NCBI GenBank assembly: GCA_017456685.1
Contig: JAFTIV010000199.1
Coordinates: 1-6,775, forward strand
DNA: 6,775 nt
From: Clostridia bacterium
GTDB lineage: Bacteria > Bacillota > Clostridia > Oscillospirales > CAG-272
Reading direction: 5' to 3'
Of the stretch, positions 1 to 6,775 are shown piece by piece. Position 1 is the first letter of the stretch, and each line of letters begins with the position of its first letter. The notes beneath the pieces are model-generated. The model had not been told where the DNA came from. It saw only the letters and a list, made by a program, of their open reading frames with translations, and made no database searches. A program made the translations under genes and the position numbers.

Positions 1-1
1 A

Positions 2-643
2 ATAAAGGAACTCATCTCCACAATGCTCAAAAGAGAGAAAAATGGCATTCTTTACGCCTTTGAGGGCTCAAATCACTGGTTCTTCTACGACTGGTCACCT
101 CATCTTGAGGGAAGATTGTTGGGAGCGCAGGACGCAGGCAAGGAGCTAATGCTCACTCTGCTTTTTATATACGCACTTGAAAATTACAAAAAAATATGCA
201 CCCTATGCGAGCTACCATTTGAATATGATGAGAAAATACAAGCACTAAGGAAGGGTACAATTGATACCTTTTTCAACGAAAAAAGCGGTCTTTTCTCGCT
301 TTCCACAGATGAGGAAATTTATCATAGCCTTCCAAACTCGCTCGCAATTCTTCTTGGACTTGTGCCAGAGCAGAAATGCGTAAAAATCGCGCAAAAAATC
401 GCACAGGGTAGCTTAATTTCACCCTCGCTCTCTATGAAATGCTTTGAGTATGATGCTCTTTTGAGTGTCGATAAGAGCTATATTTCACAAATCAAGGACG
501 AGATACGAGAGGTGTATGGCAAAATGCTCGATTTCGGCTCAAGCACCGTATGGGAAACCAAGGAGGGCTACGAGGCATTTGATAACGCAGGCTCACTTTG
601 CCACGGCTGGAGCGCAATTGTTATTAAATACCTCTTGATGTAG
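2..643 (+). CDS. C-terminal part of a GH78-like six-hairpin glycosidase (putative alpha-L-rhamnosidase), 5' end outside window
   Basis: The frame is open to the left edge (IKELIST precedes the first ATG at 23), so this is the tail of a longer gene. The ATG at 23 is probably internal, because a protein starting there would hold only part of a catalytic barrel. Counting from that Met, the recognisable parts are YDWSPHLEG (about 22-30), a helix-rich stretch (33-60) typical of an (alpha/alpha)6 barrel, and the closing block STVWE (174-178) followed by GSLCHGWSA (190-198). WE followed by a G-S-L-C-H-G-W-S-A block is characteristic of the end of the GH78 barrel. In GH78 the Glu near this position is thought to be the general base of the inverting reaction; assigning that to E178 is inference. 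The general acid would lie upstream of the window. The protein stops eight residues after the block, so no C-terminal beta-sandwich follows. Substrate is uncertain; related six-hairpin families are possible. Confidence 0.72.
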   Translation: MKELISTMLKREKNGILYAFEGSNHWFFYDWSPHLEGRLLGAQDAGKELMLTLLFIYALENYKKICTLCELPFEYDEKIQALRKGTIDTFFNEKSGLFSLSTDEEIYHSLPNSLAILLGLVPEQKCVKIAQKIAQGSLISPSLSMKCFEYDALLSVDKSYISQIKDEIREVYGKMLDFGSSTVWETKEGYEAFDNAGSLCHGWSAIVIKYLLM

Positions 644-673
644 CTAAATAAGCCCCTTGATATAACTAAATAA

Positions 674-702
674 AAAAGACGGATTTTGAGAATCCGTCTT
701 TT
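674..702. terminator. Bidirectional Rho-independent terminator between convergent genes
   Basis: A perfect 12-bp inverted repeat (AAAAGACGGATT, loop TTGAG, AATCCGTCTTTT) lies 30 bases after the glycosidase stop and just beyond the stop of the convergent ABC gene. Each strand ends in a T-rich run: CTTTTAATTTTTA on the + strand and CTTTTTTA on the - strand. One hairpin can therefore terminate both genes. Nothing else is seen in the 64-base gap. Confidence 0.9.
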
Positions 703-707
703 AATTT

Positions 708-3560
708 TTATTCGGTTCTTAGAGCTATAACAGGGTCCTTCTTAGCCGCAATTCTTGATGGAACAAGACCCGCAACAAGAGTAAGAAGCATGCTTATAAG
801 GATAAGAATTATCGCACTGCTTACAGGAAGCACCGCCTTAAGCGTTGCAAGACCAGTTAGCGCGCCGAGAATAATATTTATAATCACAATAAAGAATAGT
901 GAAACTAAAATACCAATAAGTCCAGCGCCAAAGCCTACGATAAGCGTCTCTGCATTAAACACTCTTGATACATCCTTTTTAGACGCACCAATTGCACGCA
1001 AAATACCGATTTCCTTTGTTCTTTCAAGAACTGAAATGTAGGTAATAATACCTATCATAATAGAAGAAACAATAAGTGAAATTGCAACGAATGCAACAAG
1101 CACATAGGTTATAGCATTGACAATAGTAGTTACAGAGGAAAGAAGCATACCAATAGTGTCGGTATAGGTGATTTGGTCAATCTTTTCCTGATTTGCGTTG
1201 TACGCCTTTATCTCCTCACTGATTGTGTCCTTAGCCTCAAAATCCTTAGGATAAATAAGAATTCTGCTTGGGTTAGCTGTGTCAACATAGCCAAGAACAT
1301 TGAGAAGGTCCTCATATGGTCTGTTATAGAGCATAGAGTTAATAATCCTCAAGAAGTTATCAGGGTTTGTCTGCGCCTCTTGGATAAGAAGCGAGGCTGA
1401 GCCGATAGAAAGGCTTTCGTGATTTGGATTAAGAGTTATATTTGTTAGAATATTGATATATTCCTCAATATCAGCCTCTGCAAATCCGCCCCAAGGCTCC
1501 TTTGCGAGCTTTGCGCTGAATGCCTTGTCAACGGTAAGGGCATTTTTAAGAGTAGTAATTAATTGCTCATCAGTTTTTATAAAGGCGAGCACGCCTGGAT
1601 AATATTGATTTATTGTGTACTTAAGAGTGCCTGGCTCTGTAATGCTTCCAAGATAAGGATTAAAGCCTGCAAAGGGGAGACCATCAATAAGGTTAGTTGT
1701 AGTATTAGCCTGCTGAGCATCAACAACCTCGCTATTGCTTGAGATTTCAATCATCTTATCCATTAGCTCTGGCATGTAGCCGATAGAGCCAAATTGGTTT
1801 GAGCTTGCCCCCTCCTCAGCGGGAGTGACAATACCAACGACCTTTAGAGTTTGTGCCTTATCAAAGTCAATCTCGTTAAGCTCACGCTCTCTTATAGCGA
1901 TTACCTCTCCGTTTTCATTTTTGACAGTGGTCCATCTTTCGGAGTCAGGAATAACCTTGAACTCATAATTGAGAATTTCCTCAAAGGTGTATTTTGTAGA
2001 AGGAATGGAGATTTCATTGCCCTCAATATCATCATAAAGAGCAACAAGATATCTTGAAAGCTCATTATAGTCTCTAATACCAAGAATATAAAGGACAAAG
2101 TCTGTAATGATAAGGTCCTTATTTACAATGAGAACAATTTCGTTTTCGTTTTCTGGGAAGCGACCGCCTCCCTCAACGAGCTTATACTGAGTCTTGACAT
2201 AATCCATATCTCCAACAAACTCGCTCCAAACAGAGGAGTTTATCGAGGTTAAGCTCTGTGCGCTTTGCTGTGAATTAGGCATTATCTTGTTCATGAGAGC
2301 AGAAATGTCGGAAAGATTAGCACGAGGAGAAATTGTTCCGTCAGGGTTTTTAATCATAGTATAGGTGTTGAGACCAGCGTTGTATCTGTACTTAATGTCA
2401 GTTGTGTTTTCTTGGACCCTTTCGTTGCTATCAAGCCAAACTTTAAATTTGACAAGATTGTTTTCATTTCGTCCGTTTGCCATAGCATTCATAACATTTA
2501 TCATAACATCGTTAGAATAAACTGTTTCAGGTTGCTTGTTTTCGATTTTTGGAGGGTCCATAACAGCTCCAACAAGTGACATTATATCGATAGAGCTATT
2601 TTGAATTTCAATAGGGTAAGAGCCCATTGTGCTTTCCTCAACGCTATCAATATATCTGTTTACGCCAGTTGAAACAGAAAGAATGAGCGCAATGCCTATG
2701 ATACCAATGCTTCCCGCAAAGGCAGTTAGGAAGGTACGACCCTTCTTTGTAAGAAGGTTATTGAGCGAGAGGGCAAGCGCGGTAAGGAAAGACATAGACC
2801 TTTTCTTGTCTCTTTTAGCTCCCTTCTTGCCATTAAGCTCTTCACTAACGGGCGCAATCGCCTCAGGCACTTGAGCCTCAGCACAGTAGGGGTTGGTGTC
2901 TCCCTCAACCTCTCCGTCCTTAAGACGAATAATTCTGTTCGCATATTCATCGGCAAGCTCTGGGTTGTGAGTAACCATTATAATGAGCTTATCCTTGGAA
3001 ATGTCCTTAAGGATTTCCATAATTTGAACGCTCGTTTCGGAATCAAGCGCTCCCGTTGGCTCGTCAGCCATAAGAATATCAGGGTCGTTTACAAGAGCAC
3101 GCGCAATTGCAACCCTTTGCATTTGTCCGCCCGACATTTGATTTGGCTTTTTGTGAATTTGGTCACCAAGTCCAACCTTCTCAAGAGCCTCAATAGCTCT
3201 TTTTCTTCTCTCATCCTTAGAAACTCCCGAAAGAGTGAGCGCAAGCTCTACATTAGATAAAACAGTCTGGTGAGGGATGAGGTTATAGCTTTGAAATACA
3301 AAGCCTATGGAGTGGTTTCTGTAGGTATCCCAATCGCTATCGTTAAAGTCCTTGGTCGATTTTCCATTTATTATAAGATCACCGCTTGTGTACTTGTCAA
3401 GACCACCGATTATGTTAAGTAGAGTAGTCTTTCCACAGCCCGAGTGGCCAAGAATAGCGACAAATTCGCTTTTCCTAAATTCAAGATTTACACCGCGTAG
3501 CGCGCTGACTGTGGTGTCACCGGTGACATAATCCTTTTTTATGTCAATTAACTTAAGCAT
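708..3560 (-). CDS. Fused ABC transporter, ATPase plus FtsX-type permease (MacB-like topology), 950 aa
   Basis: One polypeptide carries an N-terminal ABC ATPase and a C-terminal permease of the MacB/FtsX type. ATPase motifs, numbered from the ATG at 3560: Walker A GHSGCGKTT (38-46), Q-loop Q90, signature MSGGQ (142-146), Walker B ILMADEP (162-168, catalytic E167), D-loop ALDS (171-174), switch H198. A charged linker (about 225-257) leads to a first membrane helix (about 278-300), an outer domain of roughly 500 residues (about 301-815), and three further helices (about 819-845, 872-900, 916-934). The loop ERTKEIGILRAIGAS (847-861) is the classic FtsX signature. All ATPase residues are intact. 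This family couples ATP hydrolysis inside to movement of an extracytoplasmic domain. Clostridial members are usually annotated as exporters or antimicrobial-peptide transporters, but substrate is unknown and no MacA-like or two-component partner lies nearby. The ATG at 3560 is chosen because GGAGG sits 5 bases upstream; the TTG at 3626 falls in the -35 box. Confidence 0.93.
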   Translation of the reverse strand: MLKLIDIKKDYVTGDTTVSALRGVNLEFRKSEFVAILGHSGCGKTTLLNIIGGLDKYTSGDLIINGKSTKDFNDSDWDTYRNHSIGFVFQSYNLIPHQTVLSNVELALTLSGVSKDERRKRAIEALEKVGLGDQIHKKPNQMSGGQMQRVAIARALVNDPDILMADEPTGALDSETSVQIMEILKDISKDKLIIMVTHNPELADEYANRIIRLKDGEVEGDTNPYCAEAQVPEAIAPVSEELNGKKGAKRDKKRSMSFLTALALSLNNLLTKKGRTFLTAFAGSIGIIGIALILSVSTGVNRYIDSVEESTMGSYPIEIQNSSIDIMSLVGAVMDPPKIENKQPETVYSNDVMINVMNAMANGRNENNLVKFKVWLDSNERVQENTTDIKYRYNAGLNTYTMIKNPDGTISPRANLSDISALMNKIMPNSQQSAQSLTSINSSVWSEFVGDMDYVKTQYKLVEGGGRFPENENEIVLIVNKDLIITDFVLYILGIRDYNELSRYLVALYDDIEGNEISIPSTKYTFEEILNYEFKVIPDSERWTTVKNENGEVIAIRERELNEIDFDKAQTLKVVGIVTPAEEGASSNQFGSIGYMPELMDKMIEISSNSEVVDAQQANTTTNLIDGLPFAGFNPYLGSITEPGTLKYTINQYYPGVLAFIKTDEQLITTLKNALTVDKAFSAKLAKEPWGGFAEADIEEYINILTNITLNPNHESLSIGSASLLIQEAQTNPDNFLRIINSMLYNRPYEDLLNVLGYVDTANPSRILIYPKDFEAKDTISEEIKAYNANQEKIDQITYTDTIGMLLSSVTTIVNAITYVLVAFVAISLIVSSIMIGIITYISVLERTKEIGILRAIGASKKDVSRVFNAETLIVGFGAGLIGILVSLFFIVIINIILGALTGLATLKAVLPVSSAIILILISMLLTLVAGLVPSRIAAKKDPVIALRTE

Positions 3561-3565
3561 ATTTT

Positions 3566-3570
3566 CCTCC
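3566..3570 (-). promoter_or_regulatory. Ribosome binding site GGAGG deciding the ABC gene start
   Basis: GGAGG followed by the 5-base spacer AAAAT precedes the ATG at 3560. It fixes the start 22 codons inside the longest open frame. Confidence 0.88.
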
Positions 3571-3597
3571 TTATATAAAAATAAAATAACAAATATA

Positions 3598-3626
3598 ATT
3601 CTATCATTTATTTGTGGCTTAGTCAA
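3598..3626 (-). promoter_or_regulatory. SigmaA-type promoter of the ABC gene
   Basis: On the - strand, TTGACT (3626-3621) is followed by a 17-base spacer and TAGAAT (3603-3598). A TG dinucleotide one base upstream of the -10 gives an extended -10. The start point would lie near 3591, leaving a leader of about 30 bases containing the GGAGG site. The spacing and both hexamers are close to consensus, so the gene is probably transcribed on its own and not only by read-through from the AGCS gene. Confidence 0.82.
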
Positions 3627-3738
3627 TAACTTTTTTACTAAAATTTTGATATGAATAAAAATTCAGTTTTTCTTCACATTTCCAAAAATCCATATTCAAA
3701 AGCAGGCAAAAAAGAAAATATTTATTCACGCACATAAT

Positions 3739-3762
3739 TCGACAAAAATTTATTTTTTTCGA
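3739..3762. repeat. AT-rich imperfect inverted repeat in the ABC/AGCS gap
   Basis: TCGA ends flank an A-run and a T-run; 10 of 11 arm positions pair around a 2-base centre, with one C/T mismatch. It lies in the 191-base gap between the end of the AGCS gene and the ABC promoter. Most of the pairing is A against T in low-complexity sequence, so it could be chance. No gene is supported in this gap. Confidence 0.3.
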
Positions 3763-3792
3763 CCAAGTACAGCATTAAGGAGAAAAACAACT

Positions 3793-3814
3793 AAAAAATG
3801 TCAAGGGCGCGACA
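3793..3814 (-). terminator. Weak candidate terminator after the AGCS gene
   Basis: On the - strand, directly after the stop codon, TGTC, an 8-base loop and GACA are followed by TTTTTT. An alternative pairing, GTCAA (3826-3822) with TTGAC (3804-3800), overlaps the stop and uses the same T-run. The stems are only 4 to 5 bp, so termination may be partial and some read-through into the ABC gene is possible. Confidence 0.35.
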
Positions 3815-3817
3815 CAG

Positions 3818-5062
3818 CTATTTGACCTCTCTTGATAAAATAACAAGAAAAACAAGATTATATAGCGCAAGGGCTGTGACAATAAGGTCGCAAATTCCCC
3901 ATAAAAGCTCACCTGTGACAATAGGCGAAATTAGGCAAACAAAGAGGAAAATTAGACAATAAGCAAAATACGCACCTCTTGAGCGCGATAGAAATCGAAG
4001 TGAGCGCTCTCCATAGTAAAATTGAGAGCATACAGTTGCAAGTGCAAACAGAGCACACGCACAGACAATAAACCATTCGCCAAAAGGACCGATGAGCGCC
4101 TTGAACGAGCTTGTGGCGAGTGAAAATGCAGAGTGCGCATCTGTGTCGGCAATTAAAACGACAAGTGCGGTAAGAAGACATAGGACTACCGTATCCCAAA
4201 ACACCTCAAAAATGCCAAGACACCCTTGGGAGTGTGGATTAAGCGAGGAAGAAGCGTGAGCCATTGTTGCACTTCCGCATCCAGCCTCATTCGATAAAAG
4301 TCCTCTTGTGAAGCCATAACGAATGGCGCTTGATATGCCGAAGCCAACCCCGCCACCGAGCACGCTCTTGAAAGAAAAGGCTTCCTTAAAAATGCGCGAA
4401 ATTGCGACACATACCCCCTCGGGATTAGAAAAAATGATAAACAAGGAAATCCCAATGTATAAAAGCGACAGAAGAGGAATTAAAGCCGAGCTTACCGCTT
4501 GAATTCGCCCCTCACCACCTAATACAACCAAAAAGCACGCAAAAACAAACACAGCCCCGAATAAAAGCCTTTTATCCCCGAACGCATCGCTTACTGAGCT
4601 GATTTGAACGAGCGCACCCGTTGACAGAGAATTCAAAATGCACAGAAGTGCAAATATGCCACCAAAAATATGCCCGCGTCCTTTTGCCGCATCGGCTATG
4701 TAATATGGTGCACCGCCATAGTAATTACCGACACTCCCTCGCCTGTGCTTGATTGATAGAAATGCCTCAGCATATTTCACACTCATAGCCACAATTGCGC
4801 TTATAAGCATCCAAAAAACCGCACCTGCTCCACCCATCATAATTGCAGAGCACACACCTACAATGTTTCCAACGCCAAGCGTACCAGCAAGCGCAACGCA
4901 AAGGGGCTTAAAGCCACCTGAGGAGCGAAAGGCGTGCTTGATTGTGCGCACAGGGTGCAGTATGTAAAAGAATTTTAGCTTAAAAATAAAAAACAGCCCG
5001 ATAGCACAAAGAAGGAACGGAAGAATTATTCCCCCTAAAACAAAATTTATTCTCTCAAGCAT
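3818..5062 (-). CDS. AGCS-family sodium (or proton):alanine/glycine symporter, 414 aa
   Basis: This is an integral membrane carrier expected to take up a small neutral amino acid with a cation, as alanine/glycine:cation symporters do. Family blocks, numbered from the ATG at 5062: ALAGTLGVGNIVGV (57-70), FWMLISAIVAMSVKYAE (83-99), GGAPYYI (116-122, the usual GGPMYYI position), GFTRGLLSNEAGCGSA (250-265, the most diagnostic block) and CSQFYYGERSLRFL (345-358, the usual WSYYGER position). About ten or eleven hydrophobic segments are visible, including 7-28, 133-158, 190-211, 287-306, 327-350 and 386-409. At 414 residues it is shorter than the common 450-480, but no block is missing or broken. 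The ATG at 5062 is preferred over the TTG at 5077, because the bases between them form the ribosome binding site. The gene is divergent from groES. Substrate cannot be fixed from sequence; alanine or glycine is the family default. Confidence 0.92.
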   Translation of the reverse strand: MLERINFVLGGIILPFLLCAIGLFFIFKLKFFYILHPVRTIKHAFRSSGGFKPLCVALAGTLGVGNIVGVCSAIMMGGAGAVFWMLISAIVAMSVKYAEAFLSIKHRRGSVGNYYGGAPYYIADAAKGRGHIFGGIFALLCILNSLSTGALVQISSVSDAFGDKRLLFGAVFVFACFLVVLGGEGRIQAVSSALIPLLSLLYIGISLFIIFSNPEGVCVAISRIFKEAFSFKSVLGGGVGFGISSAIRYGFTRGLLSNEAGCGSATMAHASSSLNPHSQGCLGIFEVFWDTVVLCLLTALVVLIADTDAHSAFSLATSSFKALIGPFGEWFIVCACALFALATVCSQFYYGERSLRFLSRSRGAYFAYCLIFLFVCLISPIVTGELLWGICDLIVTALALYNLVFLVILSREVK

Positions 5063-5064
5063 AA

Positions 5065-5074
5065 AATCACCACC
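5065..5074 (-). promoter_or_regulatory. Ribosome binding site deciding the AGCS start
   Basis: On the - strand GGGTGGTGATT precedes ATG 5062. GGTGGTGAT differs by one base from GGAGGTGAT, the extended complement of the 16S rRNA tail. The in-frame TTG at 5077 would translate this site itself, so it is not the start. Confidence 0.7.
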
Positions 5075-5103
5075 CAATTTAATATATTCTAAATGTGGTG
5101 ATT
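5065..5103. repeat. 9-bp inverted repeat spanning the AGCS promoter and ribosome binding site
   Basis: AATCACCAC (5065-5073) and GTGGTGATT (5095-5103) are perfect inverse complements separated by 21 bases. The gene-proximal arm is the carrier gene's ribosome binding site; the distal arm lies within the spacer of the proposed promoter. It could be a two-half-site operator, or a hairpin hiding the ribosome binding site if transcription begins further upstream. Function is inferred only from position. Confidence 0.5.
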
Positions 5104-5114
5104 AAATTCTGCAA
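5086..5114 (-). promoter_or_regulatory. Candidate promoter of the AGCS gene
   Basis: On the - strand TTGCAG (5114-5109), a 17-base spacer and TAGAAT (5091-5086). The -10 matches consensus at 5 of 6 positions and the -35 at only 3 of 6, which would fit a promoter needing an activator. The start point would be near 5079, giving a very short leader of about 17 bases. Confidence 0.5.
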
Positions 5115-5125
5115 CAAAATTAAAT

Positions 5126-5154
5126 TTGACGAATTATTAACAATATGTTAATAA
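5126..5154 (+). promoter_or_regulatory. Possible second, upstream promoter for groESL
   Basis: TTGACG (5126-5131), a 17-base spacer and TAATAA (5149-5154), preceded by TG at 5146-5147 as in an extended -10. The -35 is good and the -10 poor. The 21-bp dyad at 5134-5154 covers its spacer and -10, so if used it could be blocked by a protein bound there. Confidence 0.35.
5134..5154. repeat. Perfect 21-bp dyad, candidate operator in the groES/AGCS divergent region
   Basis: Arms TTATTAACA and TGTTAATAA pair perfectly around the 3-base centre ATA. The dyad lies between the candidate promoters of the two divergent genes, about 35 bases upstream of the main groES -35 and 20 bases upstream of the AGCS -35. 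It does not match CIRCE, CtsR heptads, LexA boxes or the Rex consensus (see rejected items). Surrounding sequence is very AT-rich, which lowers its weight. Confidence 0.5.
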
Positions 5155-5188
5155 AATTTAATTTATTTGTGAATAATATTAATATTAC

Positions 5189-5217
5189 TTGATTTTCGAG
5201 GCGCGCGGTTATAAAAT
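5189..5217 (+). promoter_or_regulatory. Main sigmaA-type promoter of groES-groEL
   Basis: TTGATT (5189-5194), a 17-base spacer and TAAAAT (5212-5217). The start point would be near 5224, giving a leader of about 33 bases. The spacer holds a short GC-rich island, CGAGGCGCGCGG (5197-5208), unlike anything around it. A 14-bp AT palindrome (5174-5187) sits directly upstream of the -35. No CIRCE (TTAGCACTC, 9 bases, GAGTGCTAA) is present. Confidence 0.68.
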
Positions 5218-5250
5218 ACCATATATATAAGAAAAATCTCACGGAGGTGA

Positions 5251-6775
<1,525 letters not shown>

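Noticed and set aside
2871..3260. 129-residue open frame on the + strand inside the ABC gene
   Set aside because: Antisense to the conserved ATPase motifs; no domain, no ribosome binding site.
3651..3737. 28-codon open frame in the ABC/AGCS gap (+ strand, start MNKNSVF)
   Set aside because: No Shine-Dalgarno before the ATG, low-complexity Lys/Asn/Ser composition, and it lies directly upstream of and opposite to the ABC promoter.
3798..3962. 54-codon + strand frame with AAGGAG upstream (3777-3782)
   Set aside because: The spacing to the ATG is about 15 bases, too long, and the frame is antisense to the 3' end of the AGCS gene with basic low-information composition.
5134..5154. Assignment of the 21-bp dyad to a known regulator (Rex, LexA, CtsR, HrcA)
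   Set aside because: Rex sites read TTGTTAA-N4-TTAACAA, the opposite arm order; LexA boxes need GAAC-N4-GTTC; CtsR needs tandem GTCAAA heptads and only one GTCAAA (5131-5125 region, - strand) is nearby; CIRCE needs TTAGCACTC arms. None fits.

Overview
The window looks like ordinary chromosomal DNA of a low-to-moderate GC Gram-positive bacterium, most likely an uncultured or gut-type clostridium (class Clostridia). The basis is the clostridial style of GroES and GroEL, the fused ABC ATPase/FtsX permease of a type common in that class, an AGCS-family transporter, strong GGAGG ribosome binding sites and TTGACA/TATAAT-type promoters. Taxonomy is inferred from protein style only.

Layout, left to right. 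(1) Positions 2-643, + strand: the 3' end of a six-hairpin glycosidase resembling GH78 alpha-L-rhamnosidases, cut by the left edge. (2) Positions 674-702: a perfect 12-bp hairpin, a terminator shared by this gene and the convergent gene on the other side. (3) Positions 708-3560, - strand: a 950-residue fused ABC transporter with its own well-formed promoter. (4) Positions 3561-3817: a short AT-rich gap with that promoter and a weak candidate terminator. (5) Positions 3818-5062, - strand: a 414-residue AGCS (alanine/glycine:cation symporter) family carrier. (6) Positions 5063-5256: a 194-bp AT-rich divergent regulatory region with two inverted repeats and promoters for both directions. (7) Positions 5257-5541 and 5554 to the right edge, + strand: the groES-groEL chaperonin operon, with groEL cut after 407 codons.

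The genes do not form one pathway. groES and groEL are a true operon and work together as the chaperonin. The glycosidase fragment, the exporter-like ABC protein and the amino-acid carrier look like independent units. No mobile element, CRISPR array, tRNA or rRNA was seen, and I found no convincing undescribed multi-gene system.

The points most worth a second look are: a valine in place of the near-invariant glycine in GroEL's GDGTT nucleotide-binding motif; the lack of a recognisable CIRCE element upstream of groESL, where a different 21-bp dyad is present; a second dyad covering the ribosome binding site of the carrier gene; and two upstream TTG starts that are better explained as a -35 box and a ribosome binding site.
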